Assembly: GCA_016874095.1 (NCBI GenBank)
Contig: VGVH01000015.1
Location: 1 to 52,396, forward strand
Length of the DNA stretch: 52,396 nucleotides
Reading direction: 5' to 3'
From: Gammaproteobacteria bacterium
GTDB lineage: Bacteria; Pseudomonadota; Gammaproteobacteria; Steroidobacterales; GCA-2729495
The notes under the pieces were generated by a model. The model was not told the origin of the DNA. It did no database searches and was given only the letters and a program-made list of their open reading frames with translations. A program made the translations under genes and the position numbers. Positions within the stretch are counted from its first letter, which is position 1, and each line of letters opens with the position of its first letter. Shown piece after piece: positions 21,738-32,955 of this stretch.

Positions 21738-22983
21738 GTTCCAGCAATTCACGGTCAACTTCGGACCGCAGCATCCGGCGGCTCATGGCGTGCTGCGGCT
21801 CGTCCTGGAAATGGACGGGGAGGTCATCCAGAAAGCCGATCCGCACATCGGGCTGTTGCACCGTGCGACCGAGAAGCTCGCCGAGACCAAGCCCTACAAC
21901 CAGAGCATCGGCTACATGGACCGGCTGGACTATGTCTCGATGATGTGCAACGAGCACGGCTATGTGCTCGCCATCGAGAAGCTGCTTGGTGTCAAGCCGC
22001 CGCTTCGGGCGCAGTACATCCGCGTCATGTTCGATGAAATGACGCGCATGCTGAACCACCTGCTGTGGCTGGGGTGTCACGCGCTCGATATCGGCGCCAT
22101 GACCGTGTTTCTCTATTGCTTTCGCGAGCGCGAAGACCTGATGGACTGCTACGAGGCAGTTTCAGGCACGCGACTGCATGCGACCTACTACCGGCCGGGC
22201 GGCGTGTATCGCGACCTTCCGGACAGCATGCCGCGATACGCCGAATCGAAACACCGCTCGGCAGCGGAGGTCCGTCGCCTCAACGAAGATCGGGAAGGCA
22301 GCATGCTCGACTTCATCGAGGCATTCACCGCGAGGTTTCCCGCGCGCGTAGACGAGTACGAGACGCTGCTGACGGACAACCGCATCTGGAAGCAGCGCAC
22401 GGTCAATATCGGCGTCGTCACGCCCGAACGGGCAATGGCGCTGGGATTCACCGGGCCCATGCTGCGTGGTTCCGGCATCGCCTGGGACTTGCGCAAGAAG
22501 CAGCCCTACGAGGTCTACCCCGACCTGGATTTCGACATCCCGGTGGGGGTCAACGGCGATTGCTACGATCGCTATCTCGTGCGGATGGAGGAACTCCGGC
22601 AGTCGAACCGGATCGTGCAGCAGTGCGTGGAGTGGCTGCGAAAGAATCCGGGGCCGGTCATGATCGACGACCACAAGCTCGTACCGCCGACGCGCGAGCA
22701 GATGAAGGGCGACATGGAGTCCCTCATCCATCACTTCAAGCTCTTTACCGAGGGCTACACCGTTCCCGCCGGCGAGGCGTACGCAGCGGTCGAGCATCCG
22801 AAGGGCGAGTTCGGCGTGTACATCGTTGCCGACGGAGCGAACAAGCCGTACCGGGTCAAGGTTCGCGCGCCTGGTTTTCCGCATCTTGCTGCCCTCGACG
22901 AAATGGTGAGGGGGCACATGCTTGCGGACGTCGTCGCGGTGATCGGCACGCAGGACATAGTTTTCGGGGAAATCGACCGGTAG
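21730..22983 (+). CDS. nuoD: NADH-quinone oxidoreductase subunit D
   Basis: 49-kDa subunit forming, with NuoB, the quinone-binding cavity. 417 residues from a GTG at 21730. It shows [11 protein letters not shown] (quinone-site His), [25 protein letters not shown], and the C-terminal [20 protein letters not shown] and [11 protein letters not shown]. Length and motifs fit the stand-alone family. Confidence 0.97.
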   Translation: MAEFQQFTVNFGPQHPAAHGVLRLVLEMDGEVIQKADPHIGLLHRATEKLAETKPYNQSIGYMDRLDYVSMMCNEHGYVLAIEKLLGVKPPLRAQYIRVMFDEMTRMLNHLLWLGCHALDIGAMTVFLYCFREREDLMDCYEAVSGTRLHATYYRPGGVYRDLPDSMPRYAESKHRSAAEVRRLNEDREGSMLDFIEAFTARFPARVDEYETLLTDNRIWKQRTVNIGVVTPERAMALGFTGPMLRGSGIAWDLRKKQPYEVYPDLDFDIPVGVNGDCYDRYLVRMEELRQSNRIVQQCVEWLRKNPGPVMIDDHKLVPPTREQMKGDMESLIHHFKLFTEGYTVPAGEAYAAVEHPKGEFGVYIVADGANKPYRVKVRAPGFPHLAALDEMVRGHMLADVVAVIGTQDIVFGEIDR

Positions 22984-22986
22984 GCC

Positions 22987-23493
22987 ATGAGTACCTCATC
23001 CGACAAGCCCGCGGGACTGCTCTCCGCCCATGTGCGGGAGGAGATCGACCGTTGGGTTGCCAAATTCCCTCCCGGGCGACAGCGCTCCGCGGTGATAGGC
23101 GCACTGCACGCCGTCCAGCACGAGAACCACGGTTACCTGACGCAGGAACTCATGGAGGCAGTTGCTGGCTACCTCGGGTTGCCGCCGGTGCAGGTGTTCG
23201 AGGTCGCTTCTTTCTACTCGATGTTCGAGACACGCCCTGTAGGCCGCCACTGTGTTGCCGTCTGCACCAACATCTCCTGCATGTTGTGTGGCGGAGAGGG
23301 GGTCCTCGCGCACATCGAGAAGCGCCTCGGAATCAAGGCTGGGGAGAGTACCGGCGACGGGCGCATCTACCTCAAGAAGGAAGAGGAGTGCCTCGCGGCC
23401 TGCACGGGGGCGCCGATGATGATGGTCGATCACAAGTACCACGAACATCTGACGCTTGCGCGCGTCGATGAGATCCTGGATTCGCTCGAATGA
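22987..23493 (+). CDS. nuoE: NADH-quinone oxidoreductase subunit E
   Basis: 24-kDa thioredoxin-like subunit of the NADH-dehydrogenase module with the 2Fe-2S cluster N1a. 168 residues; ligands are Cys93 and Cys98 (CTNISC) and Cys135 and Cys139 (ECLAAC). An N-terminal helical bundle precedes the cluster domain. It overlaps nuoF by four bases (ATGA). Confidence 0.96.
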   Translation: MSTSSDKPAGLLSAHVREEIDRWVAKFPPGRQRSAVIGALHAVQHENHGYLTQELMEAVAGYLGLPPVQVFEVASFYSMFETRPVGRHCVAVCTNISCMLCGGEGVLAHIEKRLGIKAGESTGDGRIYLKKEEECLAACTGAPMMMVDHKYHEHLTLARVDEILDSLE

Positions 23494-24797
23494 CGTCACA
23501 GAGCCAGCGCAATCTCGTTTGCTTCGCCACCCTCGGGGAATCCGAGCCGGCGACCCTTGCCACCTACAGGAGGCTTGGTGGCTACGAGTCCTGGGAGAAA
23601 ATCCTTGCTGGCAAGATGAGCCGCGATGACGTCATCAACACGGTCAAGGCCTCCGGCCTGCGCGGCCGCGGTGGTGCGGGCTTTCCGACCGGCGTGAAGT
23701 GGAGCTTCATGCCGAAGGACAAGCCGATGCAGAAGTACGTCGTCTGCAATTCCGACGAAAGCGAGCCGGGTACCTGCCACGATCGCGACATCCTGCGCTA
23801 CAACCCGCACTCGGTGATCGAGGGCATGGCGATCGGCGGCTTCGCCATGAATGCCACCGTTGGCTACAACTACATCCGCGGCGAGTTCCTCGACGAGGCG
23901 ATTCCCGCGTTCGAGACTGCCCTGGCTGAAGCGTATGCCGCCGGGCTGCTCGGGAAAAACATCCGCAGTTCGGGGATCGACTTCGATCTTCATGCCTTCG
24001 TCGGTGCGGGTGCCTACATCTGCGGCGAGGAGACCGGCCTGCTCGAGTCCCTGGAGGGCAAGCAGGGCCGCCCGCGATTCAAACCGCCTTTCCCGGCCGG
24101 CAAGGGCCTCTACGGCATGCCGACCACGATCAACAACACGCAGAGCTTTGCCTCCGTTCCAACGATCCTGCGCAGGGGGCCGGAGTGGTTCGCAGCGCTC
24201 GGCCCGAAGAATTCCGGCGGCACCATGGTGTATTCGGTGTCGGGGCATGTGAACAAGCCGGGCAATTTCGAGCTGCCGCTCGGAATCCCGTTCCGCGAGC
24301 TTCTCGAGCTGGCGGGCGGCGTGCGTGATGGCCGTGAATTGAAGGCGGTCATTCCCGGCGGCGTCTCCGTGCCTGTCGTGCCCGGTGACGTCATGCTGGG
24401 TGCGAACATGGACTACGACTCGGTGAAGGCCGCGGGCTCATCGCTGGGCACGGGGTCCATGATCGTCATGGACGACACGACATGCATGGTTTCTGTTCTC
24501 AGGCGCATCAGCCGCTTCTATCACGCGGAGTCCTGCGGGCAATGCACACCCTGTCGCGAGGGAACGGGCTGGCTGCACCGGATGCTGAGCCGGATCCTCG
24601 ATGGCAAAGGCCGGGCCGAGGATCTTGCGCTGTTGCTCGACGTCGCCGATCGCATCGAGGGCCATACGATATGCGCGTTCGGTGATGCGGCGGCCTGGCC
24701 GGTGCAAAGCTTCCTGAAGCACTACCGGCACGAGTTCGAGTACATGATCGAACACGCCGGCCGCTCCATAGTCGATGCCCAGCCGGAGGCTGCCTGA
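23490..24797 (+). CDS. nuoF: NADH-quinone oxidoreductase subunit F
   Basis: 51-kDa subunit that oxidises NADH: FMN site, NADH site and cluster N3. 435 residues with the Gly-rich NADH loop [13 protein letters not shown], the FMN-region [34 protein letters not shown], and the cluster signature [14 protein letters not shown] with a further Cys in HTICAFGDA. Complete and typical. The last bases supply the Shine-Dalgarno (GGAGG) used by nuoG. Confidence 0.97.
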   Translation: MTSQSQRNLVCFATLGESEPATLATYRRLGGYESWEKILAGKMSRDDVINTVKASGLRGRGGAGFPTGVKWSFMPKDKPMQKYVVCNSDESEPGTCHDRDILRYNPHSVIEGMAIGGFAMNATVGYNYIRGEFLDEAIPAFETALAEAYAAGLLGKNIRSSGIDFDLHAFVGAGAYICGEETGLLESLEGKQGRPRFKPPFPAGKGLYGMPTTINNTQSFASVPTILRRGPEWFAALGPKNSGGTMVYSVSGHVNKPGNFELPLGIPFRELLELAGGVRDGRELKAVIPGGVSVPVVPGDVMLGANMDYDSVKAAGSSLGTGSMIVMDDTTCMVSVLRRISRFYHAESCGQCTPCREGTGWLHRMLSRILDGKGRAEDLALLLDVADRIEGHTICAFGDAAAWPVQSFLKHYRHEFEYMIEHAGRSIVDAQPEAA

Positions 24798-24798
24798 C

Positions 24799-26979
24799 GT
24801 GAGCCAGGACAAGATCACCATCACGGTCAATGGCGTCGAGCTCGAGGCGCGCCCCGGGCAGATGCTCATCGAGGTCACCGACGCAGCGGACATCTACGTG
24901 CCGCGTTTCTGTTACCACGCCAAGCTTTCCGTGGCTGCAAATTGCCGCCTGTGCCTGGTGGAAGTGGAGAACGCGTCCAAGCCATTGCCGGCGTGCGCGA
25001 CGCCGGTTGCCGCCGGCATGAAGGTGCACACCCGGTCAGCGAAGGCCATCGGCGCGCAGCGCGCCACGATGGAGTTCCTGCTCATCAATCATCCGCTGGA
25101 TTGCCCGATCTGTGATCAGGGCGGGGAATGCGAGCTGCAGGATCTCGCGATGGGTTTCGGACGGGACATTTCCCGTTACACCGAGCGCAAGCGCGTCGTG
25201 CGCGACAAAAATATCGGGCCGCTCGTGTCTACCGACATGACGAGGTGCATCCACTGCACTCGTTGCGTCCGATTCACCGAGGAAATTGCCGGGTTCCAGG
25301 AGCTCGGCACGATGGGTCGTAGTGACCGGGTCGAGATCTCGACCTGGATCGAACGCAGCGTCGAGCACGAGTTGTCCGGAAACATCATCGACCTTTGTCC
25401 GGTGGGTGCGTTGAACAGCAAGCCTTACCGGTTTTCGGCTCGCGCATGGGAAATGTCGCAGCATCCGACGGTGGCTCCGCACGACTGCACAGGCGCCCAC
25501 CTGTATGCCCACGTCATGGACGGCCGGATCAAGCGGGTTGTCCCGCGGGCCTGCGAGTCGATCAACGAGACCTGGGCCTCCGACCGGGATCGCTTCAGTT
25601 ATGAAGGCCTCGACGCACCTGACCGGTTGCGCGAGCCCATGGTCCGCGAGGACGACGGGTTACGCGTGGCCAGCTGGGACGAGGCGCTCGACCGCGCCGC
25701 GGCGGCCCTGCGCGATGCGGGAGCCGACTCGGGCGCGCTGGTTTCGCCATCGGCCACGGTCGAGGAGGGATTCCTGCTCAACCGCCTGTTCGGCCATCTC
25801 GGTTCAGCGAATATCGATCACCGGCTGCGGCAGCGGGATTTTCGCGGTCAGGGCGAGGAGCCGGCCTGGCCCTCGCTGGGACTGTCGATTGCGGCCGTCG
25901 AGTTTCTCGACCAGCTGCTTGTCGTCGGCAGCAACCTGCGCCACGAGGCACCGCTCATAGCCCACCGGGTCCGCAAGGCGGCGCAGCGCGGCGCCGGGGT
26001 GCACTTCGTCAACCCGGCGCGATACCCGTATCTGTTCCCGGTGGGCCAGTACTACAGCGGCGATGTCGGGGATTTCTGGCGCGACCTGGCGTCGCTGGTA
26101 TTGGCCGCGACCGACAAGGTGCCCGGCGGCGCCCTTGCCCAGGCGGTTGCGGGTGCGCCGCAGCCCGAGGACCGCCATCGGCAGCTTGTCGGGCGCCTCC
26201 GCGAGGCAAAGGCTTCGGCGATTCTGCTCGGTCAACTGACGCTGCGGCATCCGCGTCGCGCGGAGATCGAACTGCTTGCTGCGGAACTGGCGCGCCTCAC
26301 CGGCAGTTCGATCGGTGTGGTGTCCGAGGGAGCGAACAGCGCCGGGTTGTCGCTGGTGGGCGTACTGCCGCATCGCGATGTCGGCGGACGCAGTCGGGCG
26401 ACGCAGGGCCTGCCTGCAGCGACCATGCTTGCCCGCCCGCCACGGGCACTGATGCTCGTTGGCATCGAGCCTGAGGCAGATTGCGTCGCAGGTGACCGCC
26501 TCACCCGGCACCGGGAAGGTACCGTCATCGCCCTGACGTCCTGGCTGGGTCCCGGCCTGAAGTCCGCGGCAGACGTCGTGTTGCCGATCGCCGCATTTGG
26601 GGAGACTCCCGGCACTTTCGTCAACTGCGAAGGCCGCTGGCAATCGTTCGACGCTGTCGCGCGCCCCCCGGCGGCGGTCCGACCAGCATGGAAGGTATTG
26701 AGGGTGCTCGGAAACAACCTCGGCGTGGCCGATTTCAACTACGAGTCGAGTGATGCAGTACGGGTGGCAGCCGCGGCAGCGGCTGGTGATCCCCGGGCAG
26801 CGGCGTACACAGCGCGGTCGGCGGCGCTGCCTGCAGTCGGTGGCGGCAGCGTCAATCTGTCCGCCCTCGACGTGCCGATGTACGAGGTTGACGCGCTCTT
26901 GCGACGCGCAGGCTCGCTCCAGCAAACGGCAGACGGGCGCAAGCAGTCGCAGGCGACGGCGGAGCGGCGGACGGCGTGA
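24799..26979 (+). CDS. nuoG: NADH-quinone oxidoreductase subunit G
   Basis: 75-kDa subunit carrying the chain of Fe-S clusters in the peripheral arm. 726 residues from the GTG at 24799, chosen because GGAGG lies 9 bases upstream; an in-frame ATG at 24775 would add eight residues inside nuoF. It has an N-terminal 2Fe-2S ferredoxin domain ([20 protein letters not shown]), the His/Cys cluster motif [24 protein letters not shown] with a later DLCPVGAL, and a long C-terminal molybdopterin-oxidoreductase-like domain without cofactor function. The C-terminal 200 residues are Ala/Gly/Arg-rich and less conserved. Confidence 0.95.
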   Translation: MSQDKITITVNGVELEARPGQMLIEVTDAADIYVPRFCYHAKLSVAANCRLCLVEVENASKPLPACATPVAAGMKVHTRSAKAIGAQRATMEFLLINHPLDCPICDQGGECELQDLAMGFGRDISRYTERKRVVRDKNIGPLVSTDMTRCIHCTRCVRFTEEIAGFQELGTMGRSDRVEISTWIERSVEHELSGNIIDLCPVGALNSKPYRFSARAWEMSQHPTVAPHDCTGAHLYAHVMDGRIKRVVPRACESINETWASDRDRFSYEGLDAPDRLREPMVREDDGLRVASWDEALDRAAAALRDAGADSGALVSPSATVEEGFLLNRLFGHLGSANIDHRLRQRDFRGQGEEPAWPSLGLSIAAVEFLDQLLVVGSNLRHEAPLIAHRVRKAAQRGAGVHFVNPARYPYLFPVGQYYSGDVGDFWRDLASLVLAATDKVPGGALAQAVAGAPQPEDRHRQLVGRLREAKASAILLGQLTLRHPRRAEIELLAAELARLTGSSIGVVSEGANSAGLSLVGVLPHRDVGGRSRATQGLPAATMLARPPRALMLVGIEPEADCVAGDRLTRHREGTVIALTSWLGPGLKSAADVVLPIAAFGETPGTFVNCEGRWQSFDAVARPPAAVRPAWKVLRVLGNNLGVADFNYESSDAVRVAAAAAAGDPRAAAYTARSAALPAVGGGSVNLSALDVPMYEVDALLRRAGSLQQTADGRKQSQATAERRTA

Positions 26980-26986
26980 CGCGACG

Positions 26987-28066
26987 ATGATGGCATTTGC
27001 GGACAGCATGCTTGCCTTCCTGCCCGAGCCGCTGCGGGCCGTGGCGCTTATCTTGCTGCAGATACTGCCGCTGCTGGTCGTCCTTATCCTCTGCGTTGCA
27101 TTCCTCACCTATCTCGAGCGCAAGGTCATCGGCTACATGCAGCAGCGTATCGGCCCGAACCGTGTGGGGCCGCGCGGCTGGCTGCAGCCGTTCGCAGACG
27201 TGATCAAGCTGATCTGCAAGGAAGTGGTGATACCCGGCAAGGCCAACCGTTTCCTTTTCCTGGTTGCCCCGTTGCTGGCGATCGTTCCGGCGCTGGCCAC
27301 CTGGGCCGTCGTCCCGCTGTTCCCGGGCTTCGCAATCGCGGATATCGACGCCGGACTGCTGTACGTGCTCGCCCTGACGTCTCTCGGCGTGTATGGAGTC
27401 ATCCTTGCAGGCTGGGCTTCGAATTCCAAGTACGCTTTCCTGGGTGCCATGCGATCGGCCGCGCAGATCGTCGCCTATGAGATTGCAATGGGCTTTGCAC
27501 TGGTCGGAGTGCTGATGGCCAGCCAAAGCCTGAATCTGGGGGACATCACCGAGGCACAATCCGGCGGCTTCCTGAGCTGGTATTGGCTGCCACTGTTTCC
27601 GCTGTTCCTCGTGTATTTCATTTCCGGCGTTGCGGAGACCAATCGCGCGCCTTTCGACGTGGCGGAAGGCGAATCGGAAATCGTGGCGGGATTCCACGTC
27701 GAGTATTCGGGCGTGGCCTTTGCGGTTTTCTTCCTGGCGGAGTACGCGAACATGATCCTGATTGCCGCGCTCACGGCGGTCATGTTCTTCGGCGGCTGGT
27801 ATTCGTTCTTCGCCGGCGAGCCGTTTGCGTTTCTCGCCGGCCTGGGTCTGGGCTTTCTGCGCGAACCATCGCTGATCTGGCTCTGCGCGAAGATCGCCTT
27901 CTTCCTTTTCTGTTTCCTCTGGCTGCGCGCCACGTTTCCGCGCTACCGCTACGACCAGATCATGCGGCTCGGCTGGAAGGTGTTCATCCCCGTGACGATA
28001 GTCTGGATCCTGGCCGAGGGCGTAATGGTCGTGGCGGGAGTCGGTCCATGGAAGGGCATCTCATGA
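26987..28066 (+). CDS. nuoH: NADH-quinone oxidoreductase subunit H
   Basis: Membrane subunit connecting the peripheral arm to the proton pumps and completing the quinone channel. 359 residues, about eight membrane helices, with [21 protein letters not shown] and the acidic loop [20 protein letters not shown] as hallmarks. ATG at 26987 or the next codon (26990) may be used. No strong Shine-Dalgarno is visible. The stop overlaps the nuoI ATG. Confidence 0.96.
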   Translation: MMAFADSMLAFLPEPLRAVALILLQILPLLVVLILCVAFLTYLERKVIGYMQQRIGPNRVGPRGWLQPFADVIKLICKEVVIPGKANRFLFLVAPLLAIVPALATWAVVPLFPGFAIADIDAGLLYVLALTSLGVYGVILAGWASNSKYAFLGAMRSAAQIVAYEIAMGFALVGVLMASQSLNLGDITEAQSGGFLSWYWLPLFPLFLVYFISGVAETNRAPFDVAEGESEIVAGFHVEYSGVAFAVFFLAEYANMILIAALTAVMFFGGWYSFFAGEPFAFLAGLGLGFLREPSLIWLCAKIAFFLFCFLWLRATFPRYRYDQIMRLGWKVFIPVTIVWILAEGVMVVAGVGPWKGIS

Positions 28067-28551
28067 ATCGCCTGGTCTACATCTACAAGACCCTTTCACT
28101 GCGCGAAATGCGGGCAGGATTGTGGGTGACGCTGAAGTACCTCTTCGCCCGCAAAGTGACCGTGCAGTACCCCGAGGAAAAGACACCGCAGTCGCCGCGA
28201 TTTCGCGGACTGCACGCCCTTCGTCGCTATCCTAACGGCGAGGAGCGCTGTATCGCCTGCAAGCTGTGCGAGGCAGTTTGCCCGGCCGCTGCGATCACCA
28301 TCGGGTCGGATGTTGCGGAGGACGGGACCCGCCGCACAACCCGTTACGACATCGACCTGTTCAAGTGTATCTACTGCGGGTTCTGCGAAGAGGCTTGCCC
28401 TGTCGACGCCATCGTCGAGACGCGCATCTTCGAGTACCACATGGAGCAACCGGGCGAAAACATCATGACGAAGGACAAGCTGCTCGCTGTAGGCGACAGG
28501 TACGAGGCGATGATCGCCGCCGACAAGCTCGCGGACGCGCGGTACCGGTAG
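28063..28551 (+). CDS. nuoI: NADH-quinone oxidoreductase subunit I
   Basis: 23-kDa ferredoxin-like subunit with clusters N6a and N6b. 162 residues; two 4Fe-4S motifs with Cys63, 66, 69, 73 and Cys102, 105, 108, 112. An N-terminal amphipathic segment ([12 protein letters not shown]) lies on the membrane. ATG at 28063 has GGAAGG 7 bases upstream and overlaps the nuoH stop. Confidence 0.97.
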   Translation: MNRLVYIYKTLSLREMRAGLWVTLKYLFARKVTVQYPEEKTPQSPRFRGLHALRRYPNGEERCIACKLCEAVCPAAAITIGSDVAEDGTRRTTRYDIDLFKCIYCGFCEEACPVDAIVETRIFEYHMEQPGENIMTKDKLLAVGDRYEAMIAADKLADARYR

Positions 28552-28557
28552 GAATGC

Positions 28558-29163
28558 ATGGGGATCGTTGACGTCATTTTCGGATTCAATGCGCTGGTGC
28601 TGGTGGCGTCGGCTATCGGCGTCATTTCGTCAAGGAACACGGTATACGCGGCACTATTTCTGGTCCTCTCATTCGTCACGAGCTCGATCTTGTGGCTGCT
28701 GATAGAGGCGGAATTTCTGGCCATCGTGCTCGTGCTTGTCTACGTCGGCGCGGTCATGGTGCTCTTCCTCTTCGTGGTCATGATGCTCGACGTCGAGGTT
28801 GCTGCGGTACGGGAGGGCTTCACGCGCTACGCGCCTTTCGGTGTGATCATGGCCGGAATCGTCGTGTTCGAGTTGCTGACGCTGTTCTGGGCGCGAGCGT
28901 CGGGGTTGCCCATCGCTGCTGAGCTCGTTCGCAGGGCGCCTGATGCGAGCAATACGCGCGAGATCGGCGTGGCGCTTTACACGAATCACGTCTTCGAATT
29001 CGAGCTGGCGGCTTTCATTCTCCTGCTTGCGATCGTGGCGGCGATCATGCTGACCCTGCGTAGTCGCCCCGGTCTGAAGGCCCAGGACGTGGCAGCGCAG
29101 GTGAAGGTCAGGCGCGAAGATCGTGTCCGGATCGTTAAGGTTCCTGCGGAGCGGGGCGAATGA
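28558..29163 (+). CDS. nuoJ: NADH-quinone oxidoreductase subunit J
   Basis: Membrane subunit whose third helix carries the flexible pi-bulge that helps couple quinone chemistry to pumping. 201 residues with five predicted helices; [20 protein letters not shown] is the family signature. The C-terminal 30 residues are polar and basic. It overlaps nuoK by four bases. Confidence 0.95.
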   Translation: MGIVDVIFGFNALVLVASAIGVISSRNTVYAALFLVLSFVTSSILWLLIEAEFLAIVLVLVYVGAVMVLFLFVVMMLDVEVAAVREGFTRYAPFGVIMAGIVVFELLTLFWARASGLPIAAELVRRAPDASNTREIGVALYTNHVFEFELAAFILLLAIVAAIMLTLRSRPGLKAQDVAAQVKVRREDRVRIVKVPAERGE

Positions 29164-29465
29164 TCGGGCTCACGCACTACCTCGTGCTTTCTGCAGTCCT
29201 CTTTTCGATTGCGGTGGCCGGGATATTCATCAATCGCAAGAACGTGATCCTGCTGCTGATGTGCATAGAGTTGCTGCTGCTTGCGGTCAACTTCAACTTC
29301 GTGGCGTTTTCCCGCTTCCTGGATGATCCAGCAGGCCAGGTTTTCGTGTTTTTCATTCTGACGGTCGCAGCGGCTGAATCGGCGATAGGCCTGGCGATCC
29401 TCGTCGTGCTGTTCCGTACCCGCCGGAGCATCAACGTCCAGGAGCTGGACGTGCTGCGAGGTTGA
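29160..29465 (+). CDS. nuoK: NADH-quinone oxidoreductase subunit K
   Basis: Small MrpC-like membrane subunit, 101 residues with three helices. The membrane-embedded glutamates used in proton transfer are visible in [14 protein letters not shown] and [12 protein letters not shown]. It ends 4 bases before nuoL. Confidence 0.96.
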   Translation: MIGLTHYLVLSAVLFSIAVAGIFINRKNVILLLMCIELLLLAVNFNFVAFSRFLDDPAGQVFVFFILTVAAAESAIGLAILVVLFRTRRSINVQELDVLRG

Positions 29466-29469
29466 TGCA

Positions 29470-31422
29470 ATGGCACTGCACCTCGCAATCGTGCTCGCGC
29501 CCCTGGCAGCTGCCATCATCGCCGGGCTGTTCGGCCGCTGGATCGGGCGTAGCGGGGCCCACTGCGTGACGATTGCCGCAGTCGGCGCATCTTTCCTGAT
29601 GTCGGTCATCGTGCTGCTCGGTCAGCTTGAACCGGGTGCCTTGCCCCAGAACGAGACCGTCTACACGTGGCTCGTTACCGACGGCGTGCGCATGGAGATC
29701 GGCTTCCTGGTAGATCGCCTCACGGCGCTGATGATGTGCGTGGTGACCTTCGTGTCCCTGATGGTTCATGTCTATACCATCGGCTACATGCATGAGGATC
29801 CAGGCTACCAGCGATTCTTCAGTTACATCTCGCTCTTTACGTTCGCGATGCTGATGCTGGTGATGGCGAACAACTTCCTGCAGCTGTTTTTCGGCTGGGA
29901 AGCCGTGGGGCTTGTTTCGTACCTGCTGATCGGCTTCTGGTACACGCGGCCGACTGCCATCTTCGCCAACATGAAGGCGTTTCTGGTCAACCGGGTGGGC
30001 GATTTCGGCTTTTTGCTCGGGATCGCGCTTCTGCTGGCCAGCTCGGGCAGCCTCGATTACGCGACCGTGTTCGCTAAGGCTCCGCAGATTGCGCAACAGA
30101 CCATGGAGATCGCACCAGGCACGACCTGGTCTGTCATGACATTGGCCTGCATCCTGCTGTTCGTCGGGGCGATGGGAAAATCGGCCCAGATGCCGCTGCA
30201 CGTGTGGTTGCCGGATTCCATGGAGGGCCCGACGCCTATTTCAGCACTCATTCACGCGGCAACGATGGTGACTGCCGGTGTATTCATGGTGGCCAGGATG
30301 TCGCCGCTGTTCGAGTATTCGGAGACAGCGCTCTCGGTGGTACTTGTGGTCGGCGCCACCACGGCCTTGCTGACAGGGTTCATCGGGGTGGTCCAGCACG
30401 ACATCAAGCGAGTCGTTGCCTATTCGACGCTTTCCCAGCTCGGGTACATGACCGCTGCCCTTGGAGCGTCCGCTTACGCCGCAGGCATTTTCCATTTGAT
30501 GACGCATGCCTTCTTCAAGGCCTTGCTGTTCCTCGCGGCTGGCTCCGTGATCGTGGCGCTTCACCATGAGCAGGATATCCGTCGCATGGGAGGGCTCCGC
30601 AAACATCTGCCCGTCACCTACTGGACCAGCCTGGTCGGATCACTTGCGCTGATCGGGTTTCCCGGCTTCGCAGGCTTCTTCTCCAAGGATGCGCTGATAG
30701 AGGCAGTCGAGCTCGCGGGCCGCGCCGGCGCCTCCTATGCGTCGTTCTGCCTGATTGCCGGCGTGTTCGTGACGGCCCTCTATTCGTTCCGGATGTTCTT
30801 CCTGGTTTTCCATGGCAAGGAGCGGCTGGACGAGGACGCGCGACACCATCTGCATGAGTCGCCCCTGGTCATCACCGTGCCGCTGGTTCTCCTCGCCATT
30901 CCATCGCTGGTTATCGGCTGGCCGACGATCGGCGCAACGCTTTTCGCCGGCTATTTCGACGCGGCCATATTCGTCATGCCCGGCAATGACGTGCTGGCCC
31001 GACTCGGGAGCGATTTCCATGGCGCAGGAGGGTTCCTGCTGCATGGCCTGACTGGTCTGCCGGTGCTCCTGTCCGTCGCCGGCGTCGCGGCTGCCTGGTA
31101 CCTCTACCTCTATCGTCCGGCAGTGCCGGAGGCCATCGCAACCCGCGTTGCCGTGCTCCATCGATTGCTGGTCAACAAGTACTACTTCGATGACTTCAAC
31201 GAGAAGGTGCTCGCTCGCGGAGCGCGCCTCACGGGTGGTGCGCTGTGGCGCTTCGGCGACGTCGCGGTCATCGACGGCGCGCTCGTGAACGGTTCGGCAC
31301 GACTGGTGGCGTGGGCAGCTGCCATTGTCAGGCTCAGTCAGAGCGGGTACCTGTATCACTATGCGTTCGCGATGATCATCGGGCTTGCGCTGCTCGTTTA
31401 CTGGACGCTCGGCGGGGTCTAG
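29470..31422 (+). CDS. nuoL: NADH-quinone oxidoreductase subunit L
   Basis: Distal antiporter-like proton pump of the membrane arm. 650 residues (E. coli 613): about 14 core helices with WEAVGLVSYLLIGFW (essential Glu), MGKSAQMPLHVWLPDSMEGPT (Lys and His of the proton path), and HAFFKALLFLAAG, followed by the long lateral C-terminal helix and a final membrane anchor. No Shine-Dalgarno stands out, so translation may be coupled to nuoK. Confidence 0.96.
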   Translation: MALHLAIVLAPLAAAIIAGLFGRWIGRSGAHCVTIAAVGASFLMSVIVLLGQLEPGALPQNETVYTWLVTDGVRMEIGFLVDRLTALMMCVVTFVSLMVHVYTIGYMHEDPGYQRFFSYISLFTFAMLMLVMANNFLQLFFGWEAVGLVSYLLIGFWYTRPTAIFANMKAFLVNRVGDFGFLLGIALLLASSGSLDYATVFAKAPQIAQQTMEIAPGTTWSVMTLACILLFVGAMGKSAQMPLHVWLPDSMEGPTPISALIHAATMVTAGVFMVARMSPLFEYSETALSVVLVVGATTALLTGFIGVVQHDIKRVVAYSTLSQLGYMTAALGASAYAAGIFHLMTHAFFKALLFLAAGSVIVALHHEQDIRRMGGLRKHLPVTYWTSLVGSLALIGFPGFAGFFSKDALIEAVELAGRAGASYASFCLIAGVFVTALYSFRMFFLVFHGKERLDEDARHHLHESPLVITVPLVLLAIPSLVIGWPTIGATLFAGYFDAAIFVMPGNDVLARLGSDFHGAGGFLLHGLTGLPVLLSVAGVAAAWYLYLYRPAVPEAIATRVAVLHRLLVNKYYFDDFNEKVLARGARLTGGALWRFGDVAVIDGALVNGSARLVAWAAAIVRLSQSGYLYHYAFAMIIGLALLVYWTLGGV

Positions 31423-31431
31423 AGGCGGCGA

Positions 31432-32955
31432 ATGGCATCTTTCGGTTTGCTGAGCCTTCTTGTCTGGCTACCCATACTCGGCGGTATCGTCGTGCTCGCG
31501 GTGGGCAGCGGGGCGGGGGGTGAATCGCGGCGCTGGGACCGGTGGATCGCACTGACCGTCGCCGTAGCGGTTTTCCTGCTCAGCATTCCGCTGTACACGG
31601 GTTTCGATACCACGACATGGTCCATGCAGTTCGTGGAGCGCATGCCGTGGATTCCATCCTTCAGCATCGAGTACTACCTCGGGGTCGATGGATTCTCGAT
31701 GCCCCTCATCATCCTGACCACGGTGCTCACGCCACTGGTGATGATCGCGGGCTGGGATGTGATCAAGGCCAGGCCTGCGCAGTATTTCGCCGCATTCCTC
31801 ATACTCGAAGGGTTGATGGTCGGTGTATTCGCAGCGCTTGATGCGCTGCTCTTCTACGTCTTCTGGGAGGCGATGCTGATACCGATGTTCATCATCATCG
31901 GCGTCTGGGGTGGCGAACGGCGCGTCTACGCAACGATCAAGTTCTTTCTCTACACGTTTCTTGGCTCCGTCTTCATGCTGGTGGCGCTGATCTACCTGTA
32001 TCTTCAGTCCGCCAGCTACAGCATTCTGGACTTCCACCAGTTGCCGTTGAGCCATCCAGAGCAGATTGCGATATTCATCGCGTTCTTCCTGGCATTCGCA
32101 GTCAAGGTGCCGATGTGGCCTGTTCACACCTGGCTGCCGGATGCCCATGTCGAGGCGCCGACCGGCGGATCAGTGATCCTCGCTGCCGTGTTGCTGAAGA
32201 TGGGCGGCTACGGGTTCCTGCGGTTCAGCCTGCCGATCGCTCCTGATGCTTCAGGCTCGCTGGCAGCTGTCGTGATTGCGCTGTCCCTCGTGGCAGTCGT
32301 CTATATCGGCTTCGTCGCGCTGGTACAGGAGGACATGAAGAAGCTCATCGCCTACTCGTCGATTGCCCACATGGGATTCGTGACGCTTGGGTTTTTCCTT
32401 GCGTGGAGTATCCAGGCGGGCACCGGGAACCTGCCCGGCATCGCGATGGGGATCACCGGCGGCATGGTCCAGATGATTTCGCACGGTTTCGTTTCCGGCG
32501 CGCTGTTCCTGTGTGTAGGCGTGCTTTATGACCGCCTCCACAGCCGGCGGATTTCCGACTACGGGGGCGTGGTGAATACAATGCCTGTCTTCGCGGCATT
32601 CATGGTGCTGTTCGCGATGGCGAACGCAGGTCTTCCTGGGACTTCCGGTTTCGTTGGTGAATTCCTCGTCATCCTCGCGAGTTTTCAGGCCAATATCTGG
32701 TACGCAGTCCTGGCTGCCACGACGCTCGTCGTTGGTGCGGCCTATACGCTCTGGCTCGTAAAGCGCGTCGTTTTCGGGCCTGTTGGCAACGATCGTGTTG
32801 CGGGCATGAGTGATCTGAATTCCCGCGAGTTCCTGGTCCTGGCCATTGCCGCAGCCGGTGTGCTGCTGATCGGTGTCTGGCCGGCACCTCTGGTTGAGGT
32901 AATGACCGCGACGGTCGATCACTTCGTCCAGCACATCACGACGTCGAAGCTATGA
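31432..32955 (+). CDS. nuoM: NADH-quinone oxidoreductase subunit M
   Basis: Second antiporter-like proton pump. 507 residues (E. coli 509), about 14 helices, with FYVFWEAMLIPMFIIIG (essential Glu), KVPMWPVHTWLPDAHVEAPT (Lys and His) and LIAYSSIAHMGFVTLG. Overlaps nuoN by four bases. Confidence 0.96.
   Translation: MASFGLLSLLVWLPILGGIVVLAVGSGAGGESRRWDRWIALTVAVAVFLLSIPLYTGFDTTTWSMQFVERMPWIPSFSIEYYLGVDGFSMPLIILTTVLTPLVMIAGWDVIKARPAQYFAAFLILEGLMVGVFAALDALLFYVFWEAMLIPMFIIIGVWGGERRVYATIKFFLYTFLGSVFMLVALIYLYLQSASYSILDFHQLPLSHPEQIAIFIAFFLAFAVKVPMWPVHTWLPDAHVEAPTGGSVILAAVLLKMGGYGFLRFSLPIAPDASGSLAAVVIALSLVAVVYIGFVALVQEDMKKLIAYSSIAHMGFVTLGFFLAWSIQAGTGNLPGIAMGITGGMVQMISHGFVSGALFLCVGVLYDRLHSRRISDYGGVVNTMPVFAAFMVLFAMANAGLPGTSGFVGEFLVILASFQANIWYAVLAATTLVVGAAYTLWLVKRVVFGPVGNDRVAGMSDLNSREFLVLAIAAAGVLLIGVWPAPLVEVMTATVDHFVQHITTSKL

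Noticed and set aside
24775-24798. ATG at 24775 as the nuoG start
   Set aside because: It lies within nuoF without a Shine-Dalgarno, while the GTG at 24799 has GGAGG 9 bases upstream and matches the usual N-terminus.
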